From the NCBI RefSeq assembly GCF_022919715.1, contig NZ_CP095042.1, positions 2,232,001 to 2,296,000 on the forward strand: a DNA stretch of 64,000 nucleotides, written 5' to 3'. Source of the DNA: Agromyces sp. H17E-10 (GTDB lineage Bacteria; Actinomycetota; Actinomycetes; Actinomycetales; Microbacteriaceae). Under the pieces are notes generated by a model. The model was not told the DNA's origin, made no database searches, and saw nothing but the letters and a program-made list of their open reading frames with translations. This document shows, piece after piece, positions 17,383-25,917 of this stretch. The translations under genes and the position numbers were made by a program. Position 1 is the stretch's first letter. Each line of letters begins with the position of its first letter.

Positions 17383-18045
17383 ATGATGACTCACACACGG
17401 GTGACCATCGCGTTCGGCATGCTGCTCGCCGGAGCCCTCGCGTTCGGCGGCTGCGCGGCGACGCCCGGTTCCACCGGTGGGCCGGCCGCTTCGCCGACGC
17501 CCGAGCCGTCGATGTCGGTGTCGAGCGGTGAAGGAGCCGACGACGCCGCCGGGGACGGCGCGGACACGGATACGGAGGACACCGGCGTCGCCGCCCGCGA
17601 CCAGGACCCGATCTCCGATGACGAGCTGGTCGCCGCGCACTGCGTCGACGAACAGTTCTCGCTCGCCGTCGAGCCGCTGCCCGACGAGTCGGGCGCCGGA
17701 AGCTTCGGCTTCAGCCTCGTCTTCACGAACGTCTCCGACTCCCCGTGCACCTTCGACGGAACGCCCGGACTCATCGCGCTCGACGCCGGCGGCGCGGAGG
17801 TCGGCAAGCCCGCGCTCGCCGACGCGGCCGACTCGACGCTCGTCGTCGTGCAGCCCGGCGGCGTCGCGACCGCGCACGTGCGAGCCCATCAGGCCGGCGC
17901 CTACGACTGCACGATGATCGACGCCACGGGCCTCCGCGCGAGGCTCACCTCCGACGGCGCGGGACCCGGTATCGACGACGCCTACGCGATCACCGTCTGC
18001 GACACCGTGTCGACGATGACGGTCGCGCCGCTCGTCGCGGGCTGA
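17383..18045 (+). CDS. Exported DUF4232-type lipoprotein
   Basis: A 220-residue exported protein. The N-terminus MMTHTRVTIAFGMLLAGALA is followed by FGGCAA, an acceptable but not classical lipobox. Next comes a Ser/Pro/acidic spacer, then a beta-sandwich region resembling DUF4232: FGFSLVFTNVSDSPCTFDG and GLIALDAGGAEVG, closing with a Cys in AITVCDT. DUF4232 proteins are common mycobacterial and actinobacterial surface proteins of unknown function. The start at 17383 has a GGGGG ribosome site; ATG 17386 is equally possible. Confidence 0.7.
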   Translation: MMTHTRVTIAFGMLLAGALAFGGCAATPGSTGGPAASPTPEPSMSVSSGEGADDAAGDGADTDTEDTGVAARDQDPISDDELVAAHCVDEQFSLAVEPLPDESGAGSFGFSLVFTNVSDSPCTFDGTPGLIALDAGGAEVGKPALADAADSTLVVVQPGGVATAHVRAHQAGAYDCTMIDATGLRARLTSDGAGPGIDDAYAITVCDTVSTMTVAPLVAG

Positions 18046-18057
18046 CTCCCACTCGTT

Positions 18058-18081
18058 GCGGTCGCGGTCGCGGTCGCGGTC
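18058..18081 (+). repeat. Hexamer tandem repeat GCGGTC x4
   Basis: Four exact GCGGTC units directly follow the DUF4232 gene, continuing into a degenerate GTCGCC tract. Located between genes; no function seen. Confidence 0.7.
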
Positions 18082-18221
18082 GACGTCGCCGTCGCCGCAC
18101 TGCGTCGGCGTCGCACCCGAAACCGCCTGAGAGGGTTGTCCCCTGTTCGGGGGTCACGTAGCATGGCCGGACGCCCGCGCGGCGGAACGACCGCCGCCGG
18201 CCTGCGACGAGGAGGTGCCGA

Positions 18222-19022
18222 GTGCGCAAGGTCCTCCTGCTCTGCGCCGCGATGGCCGTGCTCGTCGTCGGGTCGGCCGCGGTCGGCGTCGCCGCCGCAC
18301 GCACCGGCGCCCCCGTGCTCTACGACGCGCGGGTGCAGTCCGGCGCGACCGACGACCTCGCCGCCGAGTCTCGCACCGAGTCCCCGCCGGCCGAGACAGG
18401 CGGCGACGGATCCGGCGGCGCGGCCGACTCCGGCGAGGCCGGAACGGGACCCGGGCGCGGCACCGCAGGCGGCGACGCACCCGGTGAGGCGGGCTCGAGC
18501 GACCGACCTCGTGCCCACGACGATGCGAGGCGACCGCTCCCCGGCCGAACGACGGCCCCCACCGCCCCCACCGAACCGACACCCGCGCCCGGCACGCCAC
18601 CCGGTGACACCGGACGCGCGACCGCCGTGCCGACGCCGACACCCGCGCCCGCCGACCCCGAGCCCAGCCAGGAGGAGCAGGCGACGTGGCTCGCGTTCCA
18701 GCAGCTGGTGCGCGATTGCATGACGGAGGCGGGTCACGAATACCGCCACTGGAAGTGGTGGGAGGCCGAGTCGCCCGACCCCGAGTCGCTCGCCCCTGCG
18801 ATGCCCGAGCAGCTCACGGCCGCCGAACAGGCGGCCTGGCGTGAGGCGCTCTACGGCACCGAGAGCGATGAGGGATGCCTCGTGGTCGCCGTCCAGCAGG
18901 ATCGCGACGGGGCGCCGCAACCCCCGGGGGCACCTGACGCAGTGCCGGAGACCGCGCCCGGGACCGATCCCAGCCCCGCGGCCGACTCCGGCTCCGAGGC
19001 ATCCGCGTCGCCCGAAGGCTGA
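18222..19022 (+). CDS. Exported protein with one Cys-Met domain, function unknown
   Basis: A 266-residue exported protein. A hydrophobic N-terminal segment (VLLLCAAMAVLVVGSAAVGV) precedes about 120 residues of Gly/Ala/Pro/Thr-rich, probably unstructured spacer. Then comes one copy of the domain also found twice in the gene at 14509: TWLAFQQLVRDCMTEAGHEY followed by HWKWWEAE and the later Cys in ESDEGCLVV. The tail is again low complexity. The GTG start at 18222 has a clear GAGGAGG ribosome site. The function is unknown; the shared domain suggests the two proteins do related work at the cell surface. Confidence 0.7.
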   Translation: MRKVLLLCAAMAVLVVGSAAVGVAAARTGAPVLYDARVQSGATDDLAAESRTESPPAETGGDGSGGAADSGEAGTGPGRGTAGGDAPGEAGSSDRPRAHDDARRPLPGRTTAPTAPTEPTPAPGTPPGDTGRATAVPTPTPAPADPEPSQEEQATWLAFQQLVRDCMTEAGHEYRHWKWWEAESPDPESLAPAMPEQLTAAEQAAWREALYGTESDEGCLVVAVQQDRDGAPQPPGAPDAVPETAPGTDPSPAADSGSEASASPEG

Positions 19023-19044
19023 GCAGGCAGCCGCTCGCACTCGG

Positions 19045-20663
19045 TCACGCGTCGAGCGCGAGATACCGGTGCGCGTACGCGATCGCCATCCCGCCTTCGC
19101 CGACGCCTGCGGCGACGCGCTTGACCGAGCCCGAGCGCACGTCGCCGACGGCGAAGACGCCCGGCGCGCTCGTCTCGAGGCCGAACGGCCTTCGCTCGAG
19201 CGTCCACTGCGGGGACGCGGCGGCATCGGCCCCCGTGAGCACGTAACCGTGTTCATCGCGTGCGACCCCGGGGGGCAGCCATCCGGTGACCGCGTCGGCG
19301 CCGATCATCACGAAAACCGTCGTGAACGGCCGCGTGGTCGTTGTGCCCGTCGCCCGGCCGAGCACCTCGACGCCTTCGACGGTACGGCCGCCATGGACGG
19401 CGGCGATCTCGCTGCGGGTCTCGACGTGGATAGCGTCGTTCGCCGCGATCTGGTCGACGAGGTATCGCGACATGCTCGTCGCGAGCGTCTCGCCGCGCAC
19501 GAGCATGGTCACCGACCGCGCGAAGCGCGAGAAGAAGAGGGCGGCCTGTCCCGCCGAGTTGCCGGCACCCACGATGGCGACTCGGCGCCGCGGGCCACCG
19601 CCGAGTCGCTGCGGGCGGCACCGTAGTACACCCCGCTGCCGAGGAACCGGTCGATGCCCGGCACCTGCAGCGTGCGCCACTCGACGCCCGTCGCGACGAC
19701 CACGACGGGCGCCCTGAGCACGTCGCCGCCGTCGAGCTCGATCTCGCGCCCGCCGGGTCGGAGCGACTCGGCCGTGCGTGTCACCACGATCTCGGCGCCG
19801 AGCCGCCGCGCCTGCTTGAGCGCGCGACTCGCGAGCTCGTCGCCCGAGATGCCGAACGGGAAGCCGGTGTAGTTCTCGATGCGGGTGGACGTGCCGGCCT
19901 GCCCGCCTGGCGCGAGATGCTCGACGACGAGCGTGCGCAGCCCCTCGGCGGCGGCGTTCACGGCAGCGGTCAGGCCGGCCGGGCCCGCGCCCAGGATGAC
20001 GACGTCGTAGTCGCGCTGCGACGGCTCCACCTCGAGGCCGACTGCTGCGGCGATCTCGCGGAGCCCGGCGTTCTCGAGGCGACGCCCGTCGGGCAGCTCG
20101 ACGACGGGATGCTGCGCACCGTCGCCCGCCGGTTCGACCGGCACGTGCTCGAATGCGACCTGGTTGCGCGTGAGGAACCCGGTGAGCTCGTGCGCGCGGC
20201 GATCGGCGCGCGGGGCGACCACGCGCACCTCCGGCTCGGCCTGCTCGGCGGCCACCGTCTGCAGCCAGTCGAGGTACCGTCGCGCGAGCGATGCGACGAA
20301 GGCCGGCACCGAGGGGGCCATCGCCGCGAGCGAGTAGAACACGGTCACGTCGAGCTTGATGATGCGCGTCGGCTCGGCAGCACGGCCGCTCGCCGGGAAC
20401 GGCGTGCTGAGCGTCATCGGCACCTCGCCGAAGAACCGACCGGGAACGCGCTCGCCGATGACGCGCTCTTCGCCGTTGACGACCTTCGTGAGTTCGGCGC
20501 GGCCGTCGATCACGATGAACAGCGCTCGTTCGTCGCCCTCGTGGGCGAAGTACTCTCCGGGCACGAGGTGGATGTCCTCGACCGAGCGGACGAGATAGTC
20601 GATCGCCTCGGGAGCGAGCCGTGCGAACGCGGGGATCGCGCGTAGCTCGTCGGTCGTGATCAT
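19045..20663 (-). pseudogene. cNMP-binding domain/thioredoxin reductase-like flavoprotein, frameshifted
   Basis: Two overlapping frames together make one protein of about 540 residues. The first frame (20663 down to about 19590) encodes a cyclic-nucleotide-binding domain (GEYFAHEGDERALFIVIDGR, RFFGEVPMT), a glutaredoxin-like segment and an FAD site (DVVILGAGPAGLTAAVNAAA, GGQAGTSTRIENY). The second frame (to 19045) encodes the NADPH site VAIVGAGNSAGQAALFFSR and the C-terminal FAD loop GVFAVGDVRSGSVKRVAAG. The break is in the GC-rich run 19584-19593, where one added base would restore the frame. The TrxR CxxC motif is absent, as in this subfamily. It may be a real pseudogene or a base-calling error. 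Confidence 0.8.
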
Positions 20664-20776
20664 GCCTGCCCGCCAGCGGCCGCGCTCATGTCGCGACGCT
20701 AATCGCGGGGGCTCGGTGCCGTCAACGCATCAGACACCCCCAGTTCGCGTGGAGCCCGGGTGGGTACGCTGCCGGA

Positions 20777-21499
20777 ATGACCGATACGCGGCAGGCGAAG
20801 CGCGAGCGCGGCCAGCACGCGCACCGCGGGCCGAAGCGCGGATGGCGTCGGGCCGAGCAGATCGTCGGCTGGGTCGCGGTCGCCGGACTCGGCGTACTCG
20901 CCATCGGGCTCGTGCTGCTGATCATCGGCGACGCCATCGGTGGTGTCGCGCTGCGTGACGCCGCCCTCGTGATGGTGCTCGGCGGCCTCTTGCTGAGCGG
21001 CCTCGGATGGGTGACCTGGGGGTCGTGGTCGGCCACCCTCGACCAGGCCGAGCGACGCCCGGCCGGCGTGAACGCCACGACCCGCCTCACGCTCGTGATC
21101 GTCGGCCTGCTGTGTCTCGGCGTGTTCGTGGCGGTCGCCGGGGGCTTGCCGTTCGCGATCGACGAGTGGCGGCGCATGCCCGAGTCGCTCGCCGTGACGC
21201 TCGGCGTGGTCGTCGCGGTCGGTGCGCTCCTCGTCGTCGCGTCCGTCGTCGCCGCCGCGATCGCCGGCGGCGTCACGCTCGCGGGGCGCGCCTGGTGGTG
21301 GGTCGGCGTCGTGTTCTGCGCGGGGCTCGGACTCCTCGCGTACCAGCTCGCGACCGGTGTGCCCTGGGCGGGCGGTGCACTGCTGCTGGCTGCGGGATGC
21401 GGCGGCTACACCGTGGCACTGAGCGTCGGCCTCTCGAAACGCCGCGAGGGCGCCATCGAGGCCGAGCGCGTGCGCGACGCGATGCGCGACGGCGAGTGA
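20777..21499 (+). CDS. Membrane protein, function unknown
   Basis: A 240-residue protein with a basic N-terminal tail (RQAKRERGQHAHRGPKRGWR) and six predicted membrane helices, including IVGWVAVAGLGVLAIGLVLL and AAAIAGGVTLAGRAWWWVGV, ending in an acidic tail. It begins at ATG 20777, in the 114-bp gap divergent from the flavoprotein gene. No family is recognised and no enzyme motif is visible. Confidence 0.7.
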   Translation: MTDTRQAKRERGQHAHRGPKRGWRRAEQIVGWVAVAGLGVLAIGLVLLIIGDAIGGVALRDAALVMVLGGLLLSGLGWVTWGSWSATLDQAERRPAGVNATTRLTLVIVGLLCLGVFVAVAGGLPFAIDEWRRMPESLAVTLGVVVAVGALLVVASVVAAAIAGGVTLAGRAWWWVGVVFCAGLGLLAYQLATGVPWAGGALLLAAGCGGYTVALSVGLSKRREGAIEAERVRDAMRDGE

Positions 21500-21518
21500 T
21501 CGGCGCGGCGGCGCAGGG

Positions 21519-22190
21519 TCAGGCCGACAGCGTCTCGACGCGACCGTTCAGCTCCGCGGCATCCTGAGACCAGAGGGCCACCACCGCGTCGGCGAGCCGG
21601 TCCTCGAGGCCGGCGAGCGCCTTGACCCGGAAGGTGACCGCGGCGGAGCCGGGCGCCTCCTTGCCGAGGCCGTGCGCGAGCGACTGCATCCACGACTCGC
21701 TCGCCGCCTTGACGGCCGTGTAGTTCGCGCCGCCCGCGGTCGGGTGCTCGACGGTCGTCGACGAGACGATCGCGATGCGGCCGGCAGGGGACGCGACGAG
21801 GTCGTCCCACAGTGCACGGCTCACGTGGCGCAGCGACGAGAACGAGCGCCCGAGCACGCGGAAGTCCTCCTCGGTCTGGCCGGGGATGCCGCCGCCGCCG
21901 CGCCACCCGCCGACGAGGTGGATGATGCCGTCGACGTCGCCCACCCGGCCGTGCACGCGCATCGCGAGCGGCCACACCTGCATCTGGTCGGTGAGGTCGG
22001 CGACCTCGGTCACGATGCCCGGCAGCTCGGCCGCCATCTCGTCGAGCCGGCCGCGGTCGCTGCCGACGGCGACGACGCGGGCGCCGGCCTCGAGCAGCTT
22101 GCGGGCGACGGCACGGCCGGAGGCGCTCGTGGCGCCCGCGATGAGGACGACGCGCCCTGCGGCGCCCGTGGGCTCAGTGGTGTCGGTCAT
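21519..22190 (-). CDS. Short-chain dehydrogenase/reductase (SDR)
   Basis: A 223-residue classical SDR-like protein with an N-terminal nucleotide-binding motif, VVLIAGATSASGRAVARKLL (a TGxxxGxG variant), the active-site Ser in GRIAIVSSTTV and the YxxxK pair in NYTAVKAASE. It is shorter than typical SDRs (about 250). It lies directly downstream of the DUF6421 gene on the same strand, an arrangement that appears to recur in related actinobacteria (from memory), but a strong hairpin sits between them. Substrate unknown; the DUF6421 partner suggests a shared reaction. Confidence 0.85.
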   Translation of the reverse strand: MTDTTEPTGAAGRVVLIAGATSASGRAVARKLLEAGARVVAVGSDRGRLDEMAAELPGIVTEVADLTDQMQVWPLAMRVHGRVGDVDGIIHLVGGWRGGGGIPGQTEEDFRVLGRSFSSLRHVSRALWDDLVASPAGRIAIVSSTTVEHPTAGGANYTAVKAASESWMQSLAHGLGKEAPGSAAVTFRVKALAGLEDRLADAVVALWSQDAAELNGRVETLSA

Positions 22191-22251
22191 GTGGAGGCTC
22201 CTCTTCGAGCTGGGGGAATCGGCCGGTCGAATGTGATTCAGGAGAACGAAA

Positions 22252-22290
22252 GCTGCTCAGGACGAAATCGCCGATTCCGTCCTGAGCAGC
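22252..22290 (-). terminator. Hairpin between DUF6421 and SDR genes
   Basis: Two 19-base arms (starting GCTGCTCAGGACG) pair with one mismatch around a single base. On the minus strand the stem is followed by TTTCGTTCTCC. It may terminate or attenuate transcription from the DUF6421 gene into the SDR gene. Confidence 0.7.
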
Positions 22291-22314
22291 GTACGTCTTC
22301 CTGAAACGGTGGCG

Positions 22315-23760
22315 TCAGTCCTTGGCCGTGATGCCGACGGTCGACTCGATGACGGGCTTCATCTTCTTGTCGAGCGCCTCGAAGAACATCGAGAGCGGGA
22401 ACTCGTCGTCCATCACGAGGTCGGTGTAGCCCTTGGGCGGGCCGGCGAGCACCTCGCGCGGCAGGCCATCGGCCCAGACCGACGCGGGGTTCGGCGTGAC
22501 GACCGATGTGACGAGCTCGTAGGCCTTCAGCCAGTGCACCGTCTTCGGGCGGTCGATCGACTCCCAGTAGAGCTGGTCGATCGCGTCGCCGAGCTCGACG
22601 ACCGCGTCGGCCACCTTGTCCCAGTCGAAGCTGAGCTCGACGTCGCGCCACTCGAGCACGTGCTTCTGGTGCAGCCACGCGAAGAGCAGCTGGCCGCCGA
22701 GGCCGTCGTAGTTGCGCACCCGGTTGCCGGTGATCGCGAAGCGGAAGATGCGGTCGAAGATGACGGCGTACTGCACGAGCTTGCCGGTCGAGCGCATCTG
22801 CTCCTCGACGTCGGTGAGCTCCTCGCCCTTGGCCAGGCGCGCGTCGAGCGAACGCTGGATCTTCACCGACTCGCGGAACGCGGTCAGGTCGCAGCGCAGC
22901 TCCTCGAGCGAGTAGAGGAAGAACGGCATGCGCTGCTTGATCATGAACGGGTCGAACGGCAGGTCGCCGCGCATGTGCGTGCGGTCGTGGATGATGTCCC
23001 ACATGACGAAGGTGCGCTCGGTGAGCTCCTGGTCGGTGAGCATCTCGGCCGCGTCGGCGGGCAGCTCGAGCTTCGTGATGTCGCTCGCGGCGCGCACGAC
23101 CTTGCGGTAGCGGGCGGCCTCGCGGTCCTGGAAGATGGCGCCCCACGTGAACGTCGGGATCTCGCGCATGGCGACCGTCTCGGGGAAGAGCACGGCCGAG
23201 TTGGTGTCGTAACCGGGCGTGAAGTCGACAAGTCGAAGCGAGACGAAGAGCTTGTTGCCGTAGTCGCCGGCCTCGAGGGCGGCGATGAACTCGGGCCAGA
23301 TCGTCTCGACGACGAGCGCCTCGACGTGACGGTCGAGCGAGCCGTTCTGGGTGTACATCGGGAACACGACGAGGTGACGGATGCCGTCGATGCGGTGACG
23401 CTGCGGCTGGAACTCGACGAGCGAGTCGAGGAAGTCGGGGACCTCGAGGCCCTCGGCCTGCCACTTGCGGAAGTCGGCCTGCAGCGCGGTCAGGTAGGCG
23501 GCCTCGTGCGGGAAGCGCGGCGCGAGCGCGGCGACCGACTCGACGATGGCGTCGACGAGGGCGGATGCCTCAGGCTTGTCGCCCTCCGCGGGGACCGAGC
23601 CGTCCTTCACCTGGAGCGACTGCAGCTTCGTCGCCGACTCCTTGAGGCGGAGCCACGCGGCGTCGTTCTCGACGCCGTCGGCGAGGGCGATCTGCTCGGC
23701 GGTGACGTCCTCGAGGACCTCGGGTTCGCCGACGATGGGGTCGATCGTGATGTTCGACAT
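22315..23760 (-). CDS. DUF6421 family protein
   Basis: A 481-residue soluble protein without signal peptide or membrane helices, matching the actinobacterial DUF6421 family from memory. Conserved-looking blocks include RHLVVFPMYTQNGSLDRHVE, the His-rich VMWDIIHDRTHMRGDLPFDP and VQYAVIFDRIFRFAITGNRV. The His/Asp cluster could bind a metal (inference). No function has been assigned to the family to my knowledge. A good ribosome site (GGAGG) precedes the ATG at 23760. It lies upstream of the SDR gene on the same strand. Confidence 0.8.
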   Translation of the reverse strand: MSNITIDPIVGEPEVLEDVTAEQIALADGVENDAAWLRLKESATKLQSLQVKDGSVPAEGDKPEASALVDAIVESVAALAPRFPHEAAYLTALQADFRKWQAEGLEVPDFLDSLVEFQPQRHRIDGIRHLVVFPMYTQNGSLDRHVEALVVETIWPEFIAALEAGDYGNKLFVSLRLVDFTPGYDTNSAVLFPETVAMREIPTFTWGAIFQDREAARYRKVVRAASDITKLELPADAAEMLTDQELTERTFVMWDIIHDRTHMRGDLPFDPFMIKQRMPFFLYSLEELRCDLTAFRESVKIQRSLDARLAKGEELTDVEEQMRSTGKLVQYAVIFDRIFRFAITGNRVRNYDGLGGQLLFAWLHQKHVLEWRDVELSFDWDKVADAVVELGDAIDQLYWESIDRPKTVHWLKAYELVTSVVTPNPASVWADGLPREVLAGPPKGYTDLVMDDEFPLSMFFEALDKKMKPVIESTVGITAKD

Positions 23761-24124
23761 GTGAACCTCCGTTCCTCGTTGAGGGGATCAGGTGTTGCGA
23801 TTGGCAGATGGCGCGCGGCATGAATCGCCGCACAACTCAAGGCTACGAGGCATCCCCTCGCGAATGGTTGCGCCCTGACGCGGGAATCCTGCGTTGCGGC
23901 CTGAATCGGCGACCGAGATCGCCGCGGCCGCGCAACGCTGTCGAACTCCCGGTGTTGAGAATACCTCAGCGTCAGCACGGGTGGTGTTCGGTGCCTGCAC
24001 GCGACTCGACCGCGCCGACGCGGACGCGGGGTCCGGGGGTCGTCCTGATGTCGGGGCGGCGGGTGATCCATAACGTGAGGTTTGTTCAGATCCCCATCAA
24101 CCCCCGACAGAACAGGAGAGGACC
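23761..24124. promoter_or_regulatory. Divergent intergenic region, DUF6421 / lipoprotein
   Basis: This 364-bp gap separates divergent genes and must hold both promoters. GATAACG-like sequence near 24068 (ATAACGTGAGG) and an AGGAGAGGACC ribosome site at 24113-24123 serve the lipoprotein gene. The piece GAGAATACCTC near 23957 is AT-richer than its surroundings. No small reading frame in it looks real. Confidence 0.4.
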
Positions 24125-24613
24125 ATGAACATCACGAAGGGCGGAGTAGCCGCGATCGGCGCCGCCGTGATCATCATCTCGATCAGCGGGTGCGCCGGTG
24201 TGCGCAGCCAGGTCGAGCAGGGTTCGGGCGCCGCGAGCGTGACCTCGCTGCACGCCCAGCAGGACGCCGCCCACCGCGAGGCCGCGCTCGAACGAGCCGC
24301 CGCCAACGGGGTCCAGCGCGTGACCACCTCGCTCAAGGCGCAGCAGGACTCGGCGCGTGCCGAGTCCGCGCAGGAGCGGAGCGCCCGCACCGGGCGGTCG
24401 ACCGGCCCGCAGTCGGTGCGAACCGTGAGCGTGTCGATCTCGGAGCTCATGCGCCAGCAGAAGCAGGCGGACACGATCGGCGGCGACGCCCCGAGTGCCG
24501 CCGACATGCAGGGTCAGCGCCTCGCGCAGTACGGCGAGCAGTTCCAGGCCCAGCAGCACGAGACCCCCGTCCCGACCACGCTGCCGCGCCCGATCTCATC
24601 GCGCAATCGATGA
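24125..24613 (+). CDS. Lipoprotein with AQQD repeats, function unknown
   Basis: A 162-residue lipoprotein. The signal IGAAVIIISISGCAG has a good lipobox (ISGC). The mature part is Ala/Gln-rich and probably helical, with the repeated pattern LHAQQDAAHREAA and LKAQQDSARAESA separated by 28 residues. There is no known domain. The AGGAGAGG ribosome site lies 4 bases before the ATG, suggesting good translation. A terminator follows 9 bp after the stop, so it is a single-gene unit. Confidence 0.75.
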   Translation: MNITKGGVAAIGAAVIIISISGCAGVRSQVEQGSGAASVTSLHAQQDAAHREAALERAAANGVQRVTTSLKAQQDSARAESAQERSARTGRSTGPQSVRTVSVSISELMRQQKQADTIGGDAPSAADMQGQRLAQYGEQFQAQQHETPVPTTLPRPISSRNR

Positions 24614-24621
24614 GCCGCACC

Positions 24622-24661
24622 CGAGAGCGGGGCTCGTGCCGACCGGCCGACCCCGCTCTCG
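24622..24661 (+). terminator. Intrinsic terminator after lipoprotein gene
   Basis: CGAGAGCGGGG pairs with CCCCGCTCTCG across an 18-base loop and is followed by TTCTGCGC. It begins 9 bases after the lipoprotein stop. Confidence 0.75.
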
Positions 24662-24798
24662 TTCTGCGCGCCCGCGCACTCCGCCCATAGCGGACGCATA
24701 GCGTTCGCCCGTATCGTCGGTGCCGGGCCGCACTCCGCCGGCCCGCCGGGGCTCACCAGCGAGCGCCTGTCACGACGATCCCGAAACGAGTCGCCCGA

Positions 24799-25308
24799 AT
24801 GACCACTGCACGTCCGTCCGCCGCCGTCGCGCTGATCCTGCCCACCCTCGCACTCGCGGGCTCCGTCGTCGTCACCGTGCTCGGCGCCCTCTCGACCAAC
24901 TCGGCGACCTCCACGCTGAACGCCGCGCTCACGAGCCAGACCGGCACCGCCGCCGACGTCTACGGCAGCCAGTCGGCGATCGTCGTCTCGAGCGGGCTGC
25001 TCACGGCCGGCATCGTCGGCATCGTCGTGTCGCTCGCCGTCTTCGGCGTGCTCATCGGCTTCGGCGCGCTGTCGAAGCCCGTCGCCGAGGCGCCGATCGA
25101 CGAGGCCGAGCCGGCCGACGGCGAGTTCGTCGATGCCCCGGTCGTCGCGCCGGCCGCCGCATCGGCGGTCGAGCCCGCGGCGGCGCCGGTCGCCGAGGCG
25201 CCGATCGCCGAGGCCCAGGTCGACGAGGCGCCGGTGGTCGAGAACGCTCCCGCCGAGGCATCCGCTTCGACCGGATCGGCCGCCGCCGACGAGTCGCCGC
25301 GCGCCTGA
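24799..25308 (+). CDS. Two-helix membrane protein with Ala/Pro/Glu-rich tail
   Basis: A 169-residue protein. Two membrane helices (AAVALILPTLALAGSVVVTV and IVGIVVSLAVFGVLIGFGAL) enclose a Ser/Thr-rich loop of about 35 residues. The C-terminal 80 residues are acidic repeats such as PVAEAPIAEAQVDEAPVVE and are probably disordered. ATG at 24799 is the first start after the upstream terminator. Function unknown. Confidence 0.65.
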   Translation: MTTARPSAAVALILPTLALAGSVVVTVLGALSTNSATSTLNAALTSQTGTAADVYGSQSAIVVSSGLLTAGIVGIVVSLAVFGVLIGFGALSKPVAEAPIDEAEPADGEFVDAPVVAPAAASAVEPAAAPVAEAPIAEAQVDEAPVVENAPAEASASTGSAAADESPRA

Positions 25309-25322
25309 GCCGAAGACCCCCT

Positions 25323-25362
25323 CGAAGAGCCTCTGTGCGCTGCCGCGCTCAGAGGCTCTTCG
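25323..25362. terminator. Bidirectional terminator overlapping the GNAT stop codon
   Basis: CGAAGAGCCTCTG pairs with CAGAGGCTCTTCG, with an inner GCGC/GCGC stem. It ends two converging genes, and its right arm encodes the last residues of the GNAT protein. Confidence 0.8.
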
Positions 25363-25861
25363 CCATGTGCAGCGACGCCGCCTCGAAGCCGAGGCTCTCG
25401 TAGAGCTCGATCGCGGGCAGGTTGTACGCGAAGACGTTGAGCCCGAGCGTCGGCGAACCGTGCTCGCGTGCGACCTGCTCGGCGTGACGCATCGCCGCAC
25501 GCCCGAGGCCGCGACGGCGGTAGGGCTCGCGCACGTGCACGTCCCACACCCACCACGCGTCGCCGCCCTCGGCCCACGGGCCGAGCCACAGCCAGCCGGC
25601 GTCATCGCCGTCGACGAAGATCGCGAGCAGCACGTGCTCGGGTTTCATCTCGCCGTCGGCGAAGAAGCGGTTCACCGATGCCTCGACGGCCGCCTTCGCC
25701 TCGGAGGGCGTGTCGCCCGCGCGGAGCCGGGCCGCCTCGTAGTACGCCATCGACTCGGGCAGCCACATGCGCAGGTCGTCGCCCGCGATCGGGCGGAACT
25801 CGACGCCGGGCATCGCCTCGTCGACCGCGGCGGACTCGGACTCGGTGATCGCTTCGCTCAT
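25349..25861 (-). CDS. GNAT-family N-acetyltransferase
   Basis: A 170-residue acetyltransferase that would move an acetyl group from acetyl-CoA to an unknown amine. Motif A is clear: WWVWDVHVREPYRRRGLGRA, with the R-x2-G-x-G/A pyrophosphate loop. Motif B is seen in LGLNVFAYNLPAIELYESLG followed by F. The first 55 residues are less conserved and acidic. ATG at 25861 (MSEAITESES) is chosen; the longer frame upstream would run into the divergent promoter of the AlkD-like gene. Confidence 0.88.
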   Translation of the reverse strand: MSEAITESESAAVDEAMPGVEFRPIAGDDLRMWLPESMAYYEAARLRAGDTPSEAKAAVEASVNRFFADGEMKPEHVLLAIFVDGDDAGWLWLGPWAEGGDAWWVWDVHVREPYRRRGLGRAAMRHAEQVAREHGSPTLGLNVFAYNLPAIELYESLGFEAASLHMAKSL

Positions 25862-25917
25862 CGCTCCATCGTCGCCGATGCACCCGTGCGAGGGAAGGGC
25901 GGCGATAACGTACCTGC

